A stretch of 64,000 bases of DNA from Runella salmonicolor (GTDB lineage Bacteria; Bacteroidota; Bacteroidia; Cytophagales; Spirosomataceae), in assembly GCF_024158025.1 (NCBI RefSeq), contig NZ_JAMZEL010000001.1, positions 1,363,364-1,427,363 of the forward strand. Direction: 5' to 3'. A program made the position numbers and the translations under genes. The notes beneath the pieces were generated by a model, which saw nothing but the letters and a program-made list of their open reading frames with translations, did not search any database and was not told the origin of the DNA. Below are positions 27,608-36,526 of the stretch, piece after piece; the stretch's first letter is position 1, and every line of letters starts with the position of its first letter.

Positions 27608-28417
27608 TTAAAAGTTATAAGAAACGCTAATTGAAGTACCATTACTATGAATATTAATATCTGAGTTTAATTTAAGGGGTTTAATAAATATAGGGACCAA
27701 ATTACCTAAAATACTTAAACCAGTATAGGTTGCCCAAGATCTGACAAGCTTACTTCTTTGAGATTTAAGTTCAGCTTCACGATTGTCATAAATCTTTTTT
27801 TGATTAATGTTAATAGGGTCAGGTTCATTATTAAATTTTTTTATTTCCTGTGATAACGGAATACCCTGAGCTAAGGTTGTTGTAAATAAAGCCGCACTAA
27901 CTGCCCACCGAGAATAAGTAATTATTTCTTTTTTACTTATTCTCTTAGATGCGAAAGGTTTATTATCAATTTTATTAATTTTAAAAACTATATCAACAGG
28001 TTCAGCCACTTGAAAAGTATCTTTTAGCGGGTACCATAAGAAAAAATTAGAATCGTTGTTTCTAATATTGGTACCTACATCACCTTCTAATGATTTAGTC
28101 GTAGGGTGGTAATCTGGTTTGCCTGACCTTTTTATTATTATATAGAGTGAGTCTTTCGGTTTTAAATTTTGTAAAAGTTTATATTGAAATTTTACAAATT
28201 TTTTTATTGTATCTACGTCTATCTTAATATTAGTAATGATATTTTTTTCTATTCTATCGTCACTAATATCGTCTCCGTTTGTTATTTTTAAGGCAGAATC
28301 TACTTTTATAGGCTTTTTTTTGATAAACGGAATTTGAGCATTTACTTTTATAGTAAATACAAAAGATGTAATTAACAAGAGTATGCCTACTAACCACTTT
28401 TTTTTCATGGAAATCAA
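27608..28417 (-). CDS. secreted or membrane protein of unknown function
   Basis: A 269-residue protein with a signal peptide (WLVGILLLITSFVFTI, then VNAQ). A beta-rich domain (about 60-170) contains LKPKDSLYIIIKRSGKPDYHP. Hydrophobic segments near 172-190 and 225-245 could be membrane helices, and it ends in an aromatic Phe (SVSYNF) like many outer-membrane proteins. It is the first gene of the caspase/protease unit (nine bases to the caspase gene), so it likely works with it. No family was recognised. Confidence 0.7.
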   Translation of the reverse strand: MISMKKKWLVGILLLITSFVFTIKVNAQIPFIKKKPIKVDSALKITNGDDISDDRIEKNIITNIKIDVDTIKKFVKFQYKLLQNLKPKDSLYIIIKRSGKPDYHPTTKSLEGDVGTNIRNNDSNFFLWYPLKDTFQVAEPVDIVFKINKIDNKPFASKRISKKEIITYSRWAVSAALFTTTLAQGIPLSQEIKKFNNEPDPININQKKIYDNREAELKSQRSKLVRSWATYTGLSILGNLVPIFIKPLKLNSDINIHSNGTSISVSYNF

Positions 28418-28784
28418 ATATTTACAATTTGGAACACTCCTTTTGTGAAACTTATTTCAATATTCTCTTTATATAAAAAAATATTTTGTATAATAATTAC
28501 AGATTAAACAAATTAAGGATTTATTATTTCTGAAATTAGCTTAGATAGAGATAGTCTAAATCAAAATATAAATCTGAAAATATTTTAGTTATTAACTGGC
28601 GCAAAATAAGAATGACAATTTTGGTATTGGCTGTTTATAAATAAACTAATAATTTGCACTTAAAGTTGGAGGAATGGGACCAGATATATTGTTACTGATT
28701 GTAGCAAAATATATCATAACTTTAGTAATAATATCTAATTTGCTGAACTATACATTCATACATCAAAAGCTACTATATTTCTTA
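28418..28784. other. intergenic region upstream of the protease module
   Basis: About 370 AT-rich bases with no gene. It should hold the promoter of the 28417-21884 unit on the minus strand; the sequence AATATTTG (minus strand, near 28425) is a one-mismatch -7 box close to the start codon. Confidence 0.3.
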
Positions 28785-28811
28785 AGAGTCCAGTAAGTTT
28801 TACTGGACTCT
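28785..28811. terminator. terminator hairpin after the 28829 lipoprotein gene
   Basis: A 12-bp perfect inverted repeat (28785-28796 with 28800-28811) has a three-base loop, 17 bases beyond the stop of the minus-strand lipoprotein gene. The T-rich tail is on the plus strand. Confidence 0.6.
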
Positions 28812-28828
28812 TTCTTTTCTAAAACAAC

Positions 28829-29710
28829 CTAAAACTTAACACTCTCTACATTTGACCACACAGCAAAAACATACACAGTTTTAGGTGATGACTCAACAGT
28901 TATGACTCTGTTACCTTGCATTTTTATATTAATATCAGCATTCCCATTAGCAAGTTGAATTTTTTGTCCTCCAACTAGTTTTGCTTTTAGTCCTCCTGAA
29001 ATGTCATGGTCTAATGAAATAGTCCCTTTAAAATTTGCTACCCGAATAACTTTCGTAATTACTTTATTCCCAGGTGTAAGTAAATCTGCTTTGTAGTCTG
29101 CCCACTTTGGTGTTTTTTCATTGTCATTTATATATCTTTTTAGTGGTGTAGCTAATAAATTATCTGCAGCCCAAGTGAATGTCAGATTCATTTGTTGTGT
29201 ATTTTCAATAGCTGCATTTAATTCAGCATTCAAATTTACTAAAGTTGAATCCTTAAATTGTAGCTCCGAAGCTAAAATAGTATTGAGACTATTTGTTATT
29301 TTTTCGACAAGAGCTGTATTTTGGTCGCCTCCTTCGTTAATAAAATCAGGTTTGGCTTTTCTTACAGAGTCAGCTTTACCTAAATCGTTTTGTGCATCTC
29401 CATTTTCATTTTGAATAGCCCCCAAATATAATGTATTGGTTGGTCCCATATATTCAGCCGTACGTATCCAGTCAGATTTAGCACATTTCTTGAAGATTTT
29501 TTTCCATGTTGCTTTCTCAGAACCGCCAGCTTTATTTGTATATGAAGTATCAACAGGAATATTAACAAAAACCAAACTGTCTATTGGACTGTTATGAGCC
29601 AAACTGTCTTTTGAAATATCATTTTCTGATTTAGTTGAATTGTTAACTCCATTACAATTCCATAGGAAAAGTAAAATAGTTGAAGCAAATAATAAATACT
29701 TTAGTTTCAT
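28829..29710 (-). CDS. lipoprotein of unknown function
   Basis: A 293-residue exported lipoprotein (lipobox LWNC, Cys near residue 19) with a Ser/Asn/Asp-rich linker. The middle is helical (NTALVEKITNSLNTILASEL, LVNLNAELNAAIENTQQ). The C-terminal 100 residues are beta-rich (VANFKGTISLDHDISGGLKA, NADINIKMQGNRVITVE). No family was recognised. It precedes the protease module on the same strand but is separated from it by a hairpin and about 410 bases, so it may be a separate unit of the same envelope theme. Confidence 0.7.
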   Translation of the reverse strand: MKLKYLLFASTILLFLWNCNGVNNSTKSENDISKDSLAHNSPIDSLVFVNIPVDTSYTNKAGGSEKATWKKIFKKCAKSDWIRTAEYMGPTNTLYLGAIQNENGDAQNDLGKADSVRKAKPDFINEGGDQNTALVEKITNSLNTILASELQFKDSTLVNLNAELNAAIENTQQMNLTFTWAADNLLATPLKRYINDNEKTPKWADYKADLLTPGNKVITKVIRVANFKGTISLDHDISGGLKAKLVGGQKIQLANGNADINIKMQGNRVITVESSPKTVYVFAVWSNVESVKF

Positions 29711-29930
29711 AGTTTATAAGTGTTTTAAGAGTGAATAAAATTTATTATTAAGTCCCTATATTCAATGCAATTAGCAAGTTATAAAAAGAAACATAAAAAA
29801 AATACAAAATTGTTTTACTTTTTATGTAGATGTATCAAGACCACAAAGTATTTGAAATACAAAGTCGGATATTTCATCTTTTTTTAGGTCAAGTTTAAGT
29901 GCCTTTTTTGCTCTTGTCCATAGATTAATA

Positions 29931-31016
29931 CTAAATCAGAAAATAGGTGACGTGTTTTTTATATAAGGAAAACAAGTCAAAGAATGTACTTTTTTGTCTT
30001 CTTCAAATAAACTCTCTACGATTTTTTGAATACGGTGTTGAACTTGTTCCAACGTATCAAAAATCTTGTTTTTCAACTGCTTGCGAAGTTTTTTAAAAAA
30101 CCTTTCAACAGGATTGAGCTCAGGACAAGCCGCAGGCAGTCTTTCAAAGACCAGTTTTTTTCTATCAAATAGTTCTTCCTTGTGAGCAGTTGCCCCATCG
30201 GCAATAAAAAGCGCCTTTTGAGACAAACCCTTTTCCGTTAATTCTTGCTGAATTTTATCCACAAACCATGCAAAGCATTTACTGTTAAGTTTCGGTAAAA
30301 AGGCGCCAAAACCCTCACGCGTAAATGGGCAAATCGTTAGATGTAGATAGGTATTTTCATATCGGTACGTCCCCGCGGCCTATCTTGACAGGAGCAATAG
30401 GTCTATGCCCTATTGGCCCCTATTTGCGACTCAACTCTGTACGGGTACCCGCTCTAAGTTCATCATGGAAAAATATGAGCTCATCAGTATAGCCGAGTCT
30501 TAATTCTTTGATTTTTTTTTGAACTCTTCTACAGCGCCGGGTTGCTGGCGAACGTTAACTGGACGGCCAGTCTTCAGCTTGATTTTTAAACACTTACATA
30601 AGTCACTTATTCCGCCAATTGTATAGCTAATTCCCAAGTTATTCTTTAAATAAGTTTGTATATCGGCCAGCGTTTCAGCTTGGTCATCCATTAAAAATTG
30701 CCGAAGCTGCGCTATTTGTGCACTACTTAGCTTACCCCAATATCCCCACGCCGGCTTTTTTTGCAAACCTCCAAGGCCTTCTTGCTGATAAACACGCCAG
30801 AGCCGCTGTGATTGACGTTCGCATAGACCGATGGCTTCACTGGCGGCTGATTGAGTTCTTGCTTCACCGCTTTTCAAAAGGCGAATAAAACGTACACGGT
30901 CGCGAATCAGCACCAGAGTGCTTTTGCGCTCCTGTTGTAATAAATAATCTATGCTTTCGATTATCTTTGATTCATATTTCAATATATAATAATACGACTA
31001 TTTAATTCTAAATTAG
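29931..31016 (-). mobile_element. IS630-family insertion sequence, inactivated (1086 bp)
   Basis: Flanked by TA on both sides, the target duplication of IS630/Tc1-mariner elements, with imperfect inverted ends CTAAATCAGAA and CTTAGATTTAA-like (minus-strand CTAATTTAGAA). It carries one transposase pseudogene and interrupts the Abi_C-like gene. Confidence 0.75.
29936..30982 (-). pseudogene. IS630-family transposase, broken
   Basis: The N-terminal helix-turn-helix half (30982-30500) reads RTQSAASEAIGLCERQSQRL, then SYTIGGISDLCKCLKIKLKT. In the adjoining frame YTDELIFFHDELRAGTRTEL follows. A TAG replaces the Trp codon of the expected RKWGPIGHRPI, and a further frameshift lies near 30360. The C-terminal DDE part (30262-29936) has LFIADGATAHKEEL and LPAACPELNPVERFFKKLRK. 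At least one nonsense and one frameshift mutation make it inactive. Confidence 0.85.
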
Positions 31017-31491
31017 TATAATAATGTTACCGTCATTTTTTATTTCAGTCTTTTCTGTTGTTTTAATTATATGAATAAAGACAGCTCCGCAAAGTGTCCT
31101 TGCATTTGTGATTGCTCTATTAAAGTCGTCCATTGATATTTTTTGCTGGCACTTTTCAATTTGTTCTCCTACAAACTCGTTTCTAATAGCACTTACTGTT
31201 TTTGCTTCAATGAAATTTCCTTGAATGTCGGCACTTTTGTAACTATTTCCTTTCTTTATAAGTCCAAAACCATCATATTTTATAAGCTGATTTATATCGG
31301 AAACTACCTTGTCAACCACTTGCTCGTCCCCATCATATCTTCTTGGGTCAACAAATTCTTCTAAAATCTTTTTCAGTTTTGGTGTCCCATTACTCTCATT
31401 CTATAAATATCAAATTTATAAAAAATTAATTAAAATCCAATTTGTCGATTGGGCCTTTTATCTGGTGGAAACTTTTGGTGGTGAAATGGTG

Positions 31492-31550
31492 TAAGTACCC
31501 CATTTCTCAGACAGCAGTTATAAGTCCCCCCATTTGGCAGACAGTAGTAA
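31492..31550. repeat. two imperfect 29-bp direct repeats (possible IS end)
   Basis: TAAGTACCCCATTTCTCAGA at 31492 and TAAGTCCCCCCATTTGGCAG at 31521, each followed by CAGACAGnAGT or AGACAGTAGTA. Iterated motifs of this kind are found at ends of IS21-like elements. No matching transposase is nearby, so it would be an orphan end. The rest of 31404-31764 shows no gene. Confidence 0.4.
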
Positions 31551-31764
31551 ATGGAGTTAATGTCAGGGGCAGGAGATAATTTATTGATTTTTTCTTGAAA
31601 TTTTATTTCACTTAGGCTCTTCCTATTAATGAATTAAAAGTTCATTAAAAATTTGAAAAATTTTTTCCAGATTTTTTCGCTCAAACCATTATCCCCCTCC
31701 TTTGAATCACTTTTACACCAACAGTTAAGGAGGGATACGGGGAAGGAGGGGAGGAATACGCAAT

Positions 31765-32177
31765 CAATCTCAGCTACCGTCAGGACAACCAATGAGAGTA
31801 TCATATTAATCTCCATTATTTAAATGGAGGAACGATTCCAAACGGAATTATCGGTGGTTATGGATTGACGGATAACCTTTTTACCGTAAGAAAGTTAGAA
31901 TAGGAACGATGGATTCACTTTGTAATGACGGTTGATAATGGGGAGGGAAAGTGTTCCTTAATGGTAAGTTGGTCGATGCAGTTAATTGGAGAACACCACC
32001 ATCTGCTTGTTCCAATGACCTAACTTGGCACATTGATAGCCAACCCGGCAGAAATTATCCTTTGGATTATCCCGAATCAGTTTTTTTAAAGGTAAAATTG
32101 ATGATGTCGGTGTTTGGAACAGAGCCTTAATCCCAGAAGAAATAGCTTATTTGTATCAAACCCAATTTAACCTTTGA
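31765..32177 (+). pseudogene. remnant of a LamG-domain protein (C-terminus)
   Basis: Protein-like fragments in several frames fit one LamG (concanavalin-like) domain: AINLSYRQDNQ, then NGGTIPNGIIGGYGLTDN, WIHFVMTVDNG, GKVFLNGKLVDAVNWR, and finally GKIDDVGVWNRALIPEEIAY to TGA at 32175-32177. The phrases H-V-T-D-G...V-F-L-N-G-K and GKIDDVGVWNRAL are the hallmark LamG strands. At least three disruptions are present. It is probably a leftover from an earlier cargo protein. Confidence 0.7.
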
Positions 32178-32185
32178 TTTCTTAT

Positions 32186-32241
32186 TAATGTTGTCTATCA
32201 AAACCCTCCCAATTTGGGTATAAACAACATTAGGAGGGTTT
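32186..32241. other. interleaved inverted repeats (pseudoknot-like)
   Basis: TAATGTTGT (32186-32194) pairs with ACAACATTA (32224-32232), and AAACCCTCC (32201-32209) pairs with GGAGGGTTT (32233-32241). The two pairings interlock, so the RNA would form a pseudoknot or two competing hairpins. It lies between the LamG remnant and the recombinase stop. Confidence 0.5.
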
Positions 32242-32318
32242 ATGTATGTGGTTGTTATAATTGTGGTTTAAAGAACGCTGAAATTGAACGGTTAAAAGGT
32301 TATTGGGGTTATGGATGT

Positions 32319-32909
32319 CTACAACTTCAAACTGTCATAAACACTCAACACCTCTTTTTCACGTAATCCAAGGTATTTTTTGGTGATGGCATAGGAACTG
32401 TGACCAAACAGCTCCATCAACAAAATGATACTTTGGTCAGAATAGTTGTTTAATTTCAGTACCCGATTCCCCAAGGTTTTTCTAAACATGTGAGAACTGA
32501 CGTTCCCTTCTACATGAATCCCGTATTTTCGGAATATCTTTTTCAGGTTGACATTCACCCAACTTCTATCAATGGGTTTACTGCCGTAACGGTTTAAGAA
32601 GATATAACGTGAAGAATCAACGACCTTCATCTTCTTCATAACCCGTTGAATGATACCAATCAGGTCTTCATTAAGTTTGATTTTTCGTACCTTCTTCGTT
32701 TTCTTTTCTGTCAGTATTAGTATATCCCCCTCCAAAAATTGGTTGAACCTAAGTTCAAGAATATCTGATATTCTCAGGCCAGTGAAGACGCCAATGGAAA
32801 TCAGAAGGCAGTAAGTATAGTCCTTATCCCGTTCAAGCTTTGAAATTATGGATTTGAAATCTTCCCAATCCATGGCGGAGGTAGTAGTTTTTTGACCGAC
32901 AAGTGACAT
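32319..32909 (-). CDS. tyrosine recombinase, catalytic domain only
   Basis: A 196-residue XerC/phage-integrase catalytic domain with all key residues: Arg46 (TGLRISDI), a beta-hairpin Lys near 71, His140-x-x-Arg143 (SSHMFRKTLG), His170 (LFGHSS) and nucleophile Tyr179 (ITKKYLG). It lacks the N-terminal core-binding domain of about 100 residues, and no upstream in-frame extension was seen. Short recombinases of this kind occur on Bacteroidota elements. It might resolve dimers, invert DNA or be a relic of another element. It is transcribed away from the primase end and is not next to either att site. Confidence 0.87.
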   Translation of the reverse strand: MSLVGQKTTTSAMDWEDFKSIISKLERDKDYTYCLLISIGVFTGLRISDILELRFNQFLEGDILILTEKKTKKVRKIKLNEDLIGIIQRVMKKMKVVDSSRYIFLNRYGSKPIDRSWVNVNLKKIFRKYGIHVEGNVSSHMFRKTLGNRVLKLNNYSDQSIILLMELFGHSSYAITKKYLGLREKEVLSVYDSLKL

Positions 32910-33348
32910 GGTATCTTTTTCTTTTGGTTTAGGCTAATGTACCGCGCATCCTTTGACTTTGCTGCATTTAATAACCAAAGTATAAGCTGTTTTTTTTCAA
33001 TCAACCCCAAAAACACACCAATCGTTTGACAATCAATTACTTAACTTATTTTATTTGCTTATACTTCTGACATAAGTATAAGCACCAATGGAAATCAGCC
33101 AATATGAACGGTTTTTGGATTACCCCTACATCGGCAAATGGGATACAGAAATATTTGTTTTCATAAAACCATAAAAACCCATTACACTTCACAAAAGGAT
33201 CAATAACCATTTATATCATTTACGACAATTGAATCAGGACGTAATGAACAAATATTGGGGTTTTATATATTATACACGAAGATTTGAATATTATCTGCTT
33301 ATAATAGAAGATGATACTATTAGGTAAACATTTACGACAAAAAATGGA
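32910..33348. other. intergenic region between recombinase and primase-helicase
   Basis: About 440 AT-rich bases without a gene. It contains the AAGTATAAGC repeats listed separately and the 14-mer CCAATGGAAATCAG (33087-33100), which also occurs inside the recombinase gene near 32790. It could hold the recombinase promoter or a replication origin. Confidence 0.35.
32978..33083. repeat. three copies of AAGTATAAGC (possible iterons or operator)
   Basis: AAGTATAAGC at 32978-32987 and 33074-33083 on the plus strand, and inverted at 33057-33066. The last two form a 10-bp palindrome with a seven-base spacer. The position, next to genes for a recombinase and a primase-helicase, fits an operator or origin iteron. 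Confidence 0.45.
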
Positions 33349-35811
33349 TCAATAAATAAATTTATCACTGATTCGCAGGGGGTAATTGGAATATAAAACC
33401 ACCTTGGCATTGGTTCGTAATGTTCTGGCTCTACCCACCGCCTGAATCAAATCCGACTCAATCAATGACAATTGAATATTTCGTAGATCCTCGTTGTCAT
33501 AACAGTTGAATTTGAATTTGAATCCATTGTATTCAATTTTTTGAAATGTCATCGTTGTGTCCTTGGTTTTAAAATCTACTCCAAGGACTTTTGCGGTTAA
33601 TAAATACTGAATATTATCACGGTGTGGTGTTCCAACCACGACAATATCCTGCCCTGCCAACTTATCATAGCCTGCACAGTTCCCAAAATACATTTCATTA
33701 ACAGGATGTTGAAAGTAACTTTGAAAGTTTTTAAATGTAATCACAGGGGTATTTTCTACTTCTCTGCTTATATCCTTTGCGTACCGATTCAGGGCATTTC
33801 TGGAACAGGAACGTTTAGTATGTTGGATAACCGAACCCATTGGGGTAACGTCTGTTATATCTATAATTTCAATTCGGTCTCCCCATAGCTTTTTATAAAT
33901 AGGAACAGGAAGGGTAGCCGACATGATGATTATCTTTTTCTTAAGGGATAATTCCTTTTTTAATACATAATGGATGAGGTCTTTATTAACAGCATCCTTC
34001 ATGAAATAAGACCCAGCGAAAAAGTCAAAAATATTCGAATCAAGTACGGTATTAACCGCTTTATCCACCAATTCATCAATATTTATAGTAAGTACGGGAG
34101 ATTCCCTGATTTCAGAAGGAATTGCAGATTCCAGTAAGCTGATGATATTGGCCAAGTCAGTGGTTTTTCCCTGAACCATTAATTTCAACTTGAATAAATC
34201 TGAAATGTTCAACTGTTTGACCGTTATTAATGCATTCAATGGGTCCTCATCAAATATAATGGTATCGTGTCGAAATTTGGCATGCAGTGCCTGGGCATGG
34301 GTCGTAAGCACTGTTTGTTCAGATTGAACGGCATTCTCCAGTTGAGTGAGATAAGTTGCAGCTAAGGCTTTATCGGCTGCATTCAATCCATAATACCCTT
34401 CCCCATCTACAATATCATGCAGTAAAGCGGTGGATTTTTTGGGAAGTCCAATGGAATAATAATACTGTAATTTTCGATTGAGAAAGTCGTTTTCAAACTC
34501 CACCATTTTCGGTGAGATTACATGCTCTACGGTCATTCTCTCGGAAATTTCCGTTTTGAGATCATTGGTTGGTGCCGCTATGGTAACATTCATGCTGCCG
34601 GTGAGTAATTGTGTTTTACCTATGGCGGTGGGCAATTTGAAGAGATATATTTTTCCTTTTTCACCCGTTTCCAACACCCGATTAAATTCGGATCTCATTG
34701 CCTGTTCTGCTTCCTGTAATGAAATTTTATGGATAGGTTCAAGCAACTCAATCTTACCTCTTTGGTCTTTGGCAGCCGAAATTAAATCATGGATGTCCCG
34801 GTCTTCCGGATAGGGGGAAAATCGGTGGATAGGGATTGGGGGGTAATTTACCTTATTGAGATAGGTAAACAGCGTAAAATTGTTTTGGGTGTATTGAGTA
34901 CAACCTGATTCATTGTACTTCTCCATCGTCTCTCTCATCAACTTTCTGCCACCCTTTACCTGTAAAAGGTTGGTGGCCAAACCAAACAGTTCATCATGAT
35001 ACAACCATTTACCCTTCAAAAATTCTTTCAGTATTTTTATTCGTTCGGCGGCAATGTCAAAATCCAGTTCAATTTGTTCCTGCCCTTCCTGTGTTGTAAT
35101 TTGTGTTAAATCCGGCAAATTTTGAGGATTTGTATAATTATTATATAGGAATCCCCATTTTTTGCCAAAATCATCATTATTATTACTACTACATCTTGGA
35201 AAGGATCCCATCAGTTTTCTAACTCTACCGCCATCTTCTGCGATTAATTGAATGGATAATACATCAATTAATTTCAAAGTACTTGTCGGAATTTCAGAAA
35301 GAATATGGGATTGGATACCACCGAAGAAAAATCTGGATAAGCTGAAACAGGCCGAATCAGCTTCGGGAAACAGACTTTTCAATCCGTTAATGATTAATTG
35401 ACTGAATTCTTTATCAATAACCGGCTTATCCACAAATATCAATACCCTGAATTTTCTTATCTTCTCACTGTCGGAAAAAGTAGTATACCATAGATTAGGA
35501 AACAGATCCAGTTTTTTGAACCGTTCCAAAACCTCATCAATGGAAATAGTTTGATTTGTATTGTCAAAGTCAAGCCCAAAAACCGATTGTTGGGTCCAGT
35601 TGTCTTTGGTAGGCGACCCGTTAAAAATACCACCTGTCCATGTATAACCAAACGGTTGGCTGACATAGGTGGACAGTTCATTAATGGTCAAACCGGTAAC
35701 CAGATTGAGCTGATTGGATATTTTTCCTATAGCTTTATTCCCCTTGTTTGGTTTTGTTTGTTGCGGAGTGGGGTCAATGGTGAGTTGATATGTATCATTA
35801 CTGTGATTCAT
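33349..35811 (-). CDS. primase-helicase (mobile element replication protein)
   Basis: With the ATG at 35811 the protein has 820 residues; a longer reading from 35904 adds a hydrophobic stretch that looks untranslated. The N-terminal part (about 50-185) has VFGLDFDN (acidic metal motif), TTFSDSEKIRKFRVLIFVDK and SRFFFGG, as in archaeo-eukaryotic primase-like domains of plasmid proteins. The C-terminal half is an SF2-type helicase: Walker A LPTAIGKTQ (Lys399), DED box TIIFDEDPL, motif III IIMSATLP, motif VI IQAVGRARTLR. It would prime and unwind element DNA, so the island may replicate after excision (inference). Both domain assignments are by motif. Confidence 0.8.
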   Translation of the reverse strand: MNHSNDTYQLTIDPTPQQTKPNKGNKAIGKISNQLNLVTGLTINELSTYVSQPFGYTWTGGIFNGSPTKDNWTQQSVFGLDFDNTNQTISIDEVLERFKKLDLFPNLWYTTFSDSEKIRKFRVLIFVDKPVIDKEFSQLIINGLKSLFPEADSACFSLSRFFFGGIQSHILSEIPTSTLKLIDVLSIQLIAEDGGRVRKLMGSFPRCSSNNNDDFGKKWGFLYNNYTNPQNLPDLTQITTQEGQEQIELDFDIAAERIKILKEFLKGKWLYHDELFGLATNLLQVKGGRKLMRETMEKYNESGCTQYTQNNFTLFTYLNKVNYPPIPIHRFSPYPEDRDIHDLISAAKDQRGKIELLEPIHKISLQEAEQAMRSEFNRVLETGEKGKIYLFKLPTAIGKTQLLTGSMNVTIAAPTNDLKTEISERMTVEHVISPKMVEFENDFLNRKLQYYYSIGLPKKSTALLHDIVDGEGYYGLNAADKALAATYLTQLENAVQSEQTVLTTHAQALHAKFRHDTIIFDEDPLNALITVKQLNISDLFKLKLMVQGKTTDLANIISLLESAIPSEIRESPVLTINIDELVDKAVNTVLDSNIFDFFAGSYFMKDAVNKDLIHYVLKKELSLKKKIIIMSATLPVPIYKKLWGDRIEIIDITDVTPMGSVIQHTKRSCSRNALNRYAKDISREVENTPVITFKNFQSYFQHPVNEMYFGNCAGYDKLAGQDIVVVGTPHRDNIQYLLTAKVLGVDFKTKDTTMTFQKIEYNGFKFKFNCYDNEDLRNIQLSLIESDLIQAVGRARTLRTNAKVVLYSNYPLRISDKFIY

Positions 35812-36066
35812 TGTATGCCTTTTTGTAAAGGATACACAAAAAAAATGACAAAGTAAAATAGATGAAATAAGAAAAATTCTTAACCCATCAATTAGCAATA
35901 ACAATAGATATTGATCATTGGCCTTGAAGGTAAATCTATGGTCACCGAGGACTTACTGCAATGAAACAACAACAAACCATTACGGATTTGGCTCGTTTTC
36001 CAGCAACCAAAGTACAACACTCACTCTGCAATCATTAAAATGGTTACCTTTAAAATAGAAATTGAA

Positions 36067-36285
36067 TCAACTCCTGTCTATACCATTACCTGAATTTTTG
36101 GCATTTTGAGCTTCTCTAATCCAGTCTTGAGGGATGGATTTGATATTTGAGAGAAACTGAAATTGAAAGTTAACTTTTCCATCCTTCTTGGTTAACCATT
36201 TCAGGAAGTACCTGTTACCATAAATTGGTTTATTGGGGGGGTTATATTTGTGCTTCAAATGTTCCAGAAGTTCGTCACCATTCAT
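36067..36285 (-). CDS. small protein of unknown function
   Basis: A 72-residue basic protein (MNGDELLEHLKHKYNPP..., Lys/Asn-rich) with a possible short alpha/beta fold (YFLKWLTKKDGKVNFQFQFL). It lies about 255 bases upstream of the primase-helicase start on the same strand and could be an accessory of replication. No family was recognised. The intervening 35812-36066 holds no gene. Confidence 0.5.
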   Translation of the reverse strand: MNGDELLEHLKHKYNPPNKPIYGNRYFLKWLTKKDGKVNFQFQFLSNIKSIPQDWIREAQNAKNSGNGIDRS

Positions 36286-36526
36286 AGTATTACTTTATTA
36301 TTTGTTACCCGTACAGACAAAATAACACAAAGTAGCCAAGATTATGTACAAATTTTAAACTTTTTACACCTTCTGTACTAACATTAATTCTGAGTAAAAA
36401 TATACTACATTTTTATCAAATTATATAGTTTGTATTGTCAATAGAAAGTAAATAACATAAATTTGACCAGAATAACTGACTGGATGTCCTTTATAAATTT
36501 GGTATAAGTTACTAATATTTAAAAAT

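Larger units (their letters stand above)
29822..31400 (-). pseudogene. abortive-infection family (Abi_C-like) gene split by IS630
   Basis: Two pieces in one frame resemble Abi_C proteins. The first (31400-31019) reads KLKKILEEFVDPRRYDGDEQ, then DINQLIKYDGFGLIKKG, then DDFNRAITNARTLCGAVFIH and EIKNDGN. The second (29928-29822) reads INLWTRAKKALKLDLKKDEI, then SDFVFQILCGLDTST and stops. Removing 29931-31016 with one flanking TA rejoins EIKNDGN to INLWTRAKK in frame. The 5' part is also missing: an in-frame TAG lies at 31401-31403. The gene is dead in several ways. Abi_C proteins are linked to phage exclusion. Confidence 0.72.

Noticed and set aside
31634..31816. 60-codon minus-strand ORF
   Set aside because: It overlaps the LamG remnant on the other strand, has no domain and looks random.
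35812..35904. N-terminal extension of the primase-helicase
   Set aside because: The extra 31 residues are hydrophobic and lack similarity to the body; the ATG at 35811 begins a hydrophilic protein-like sequence.
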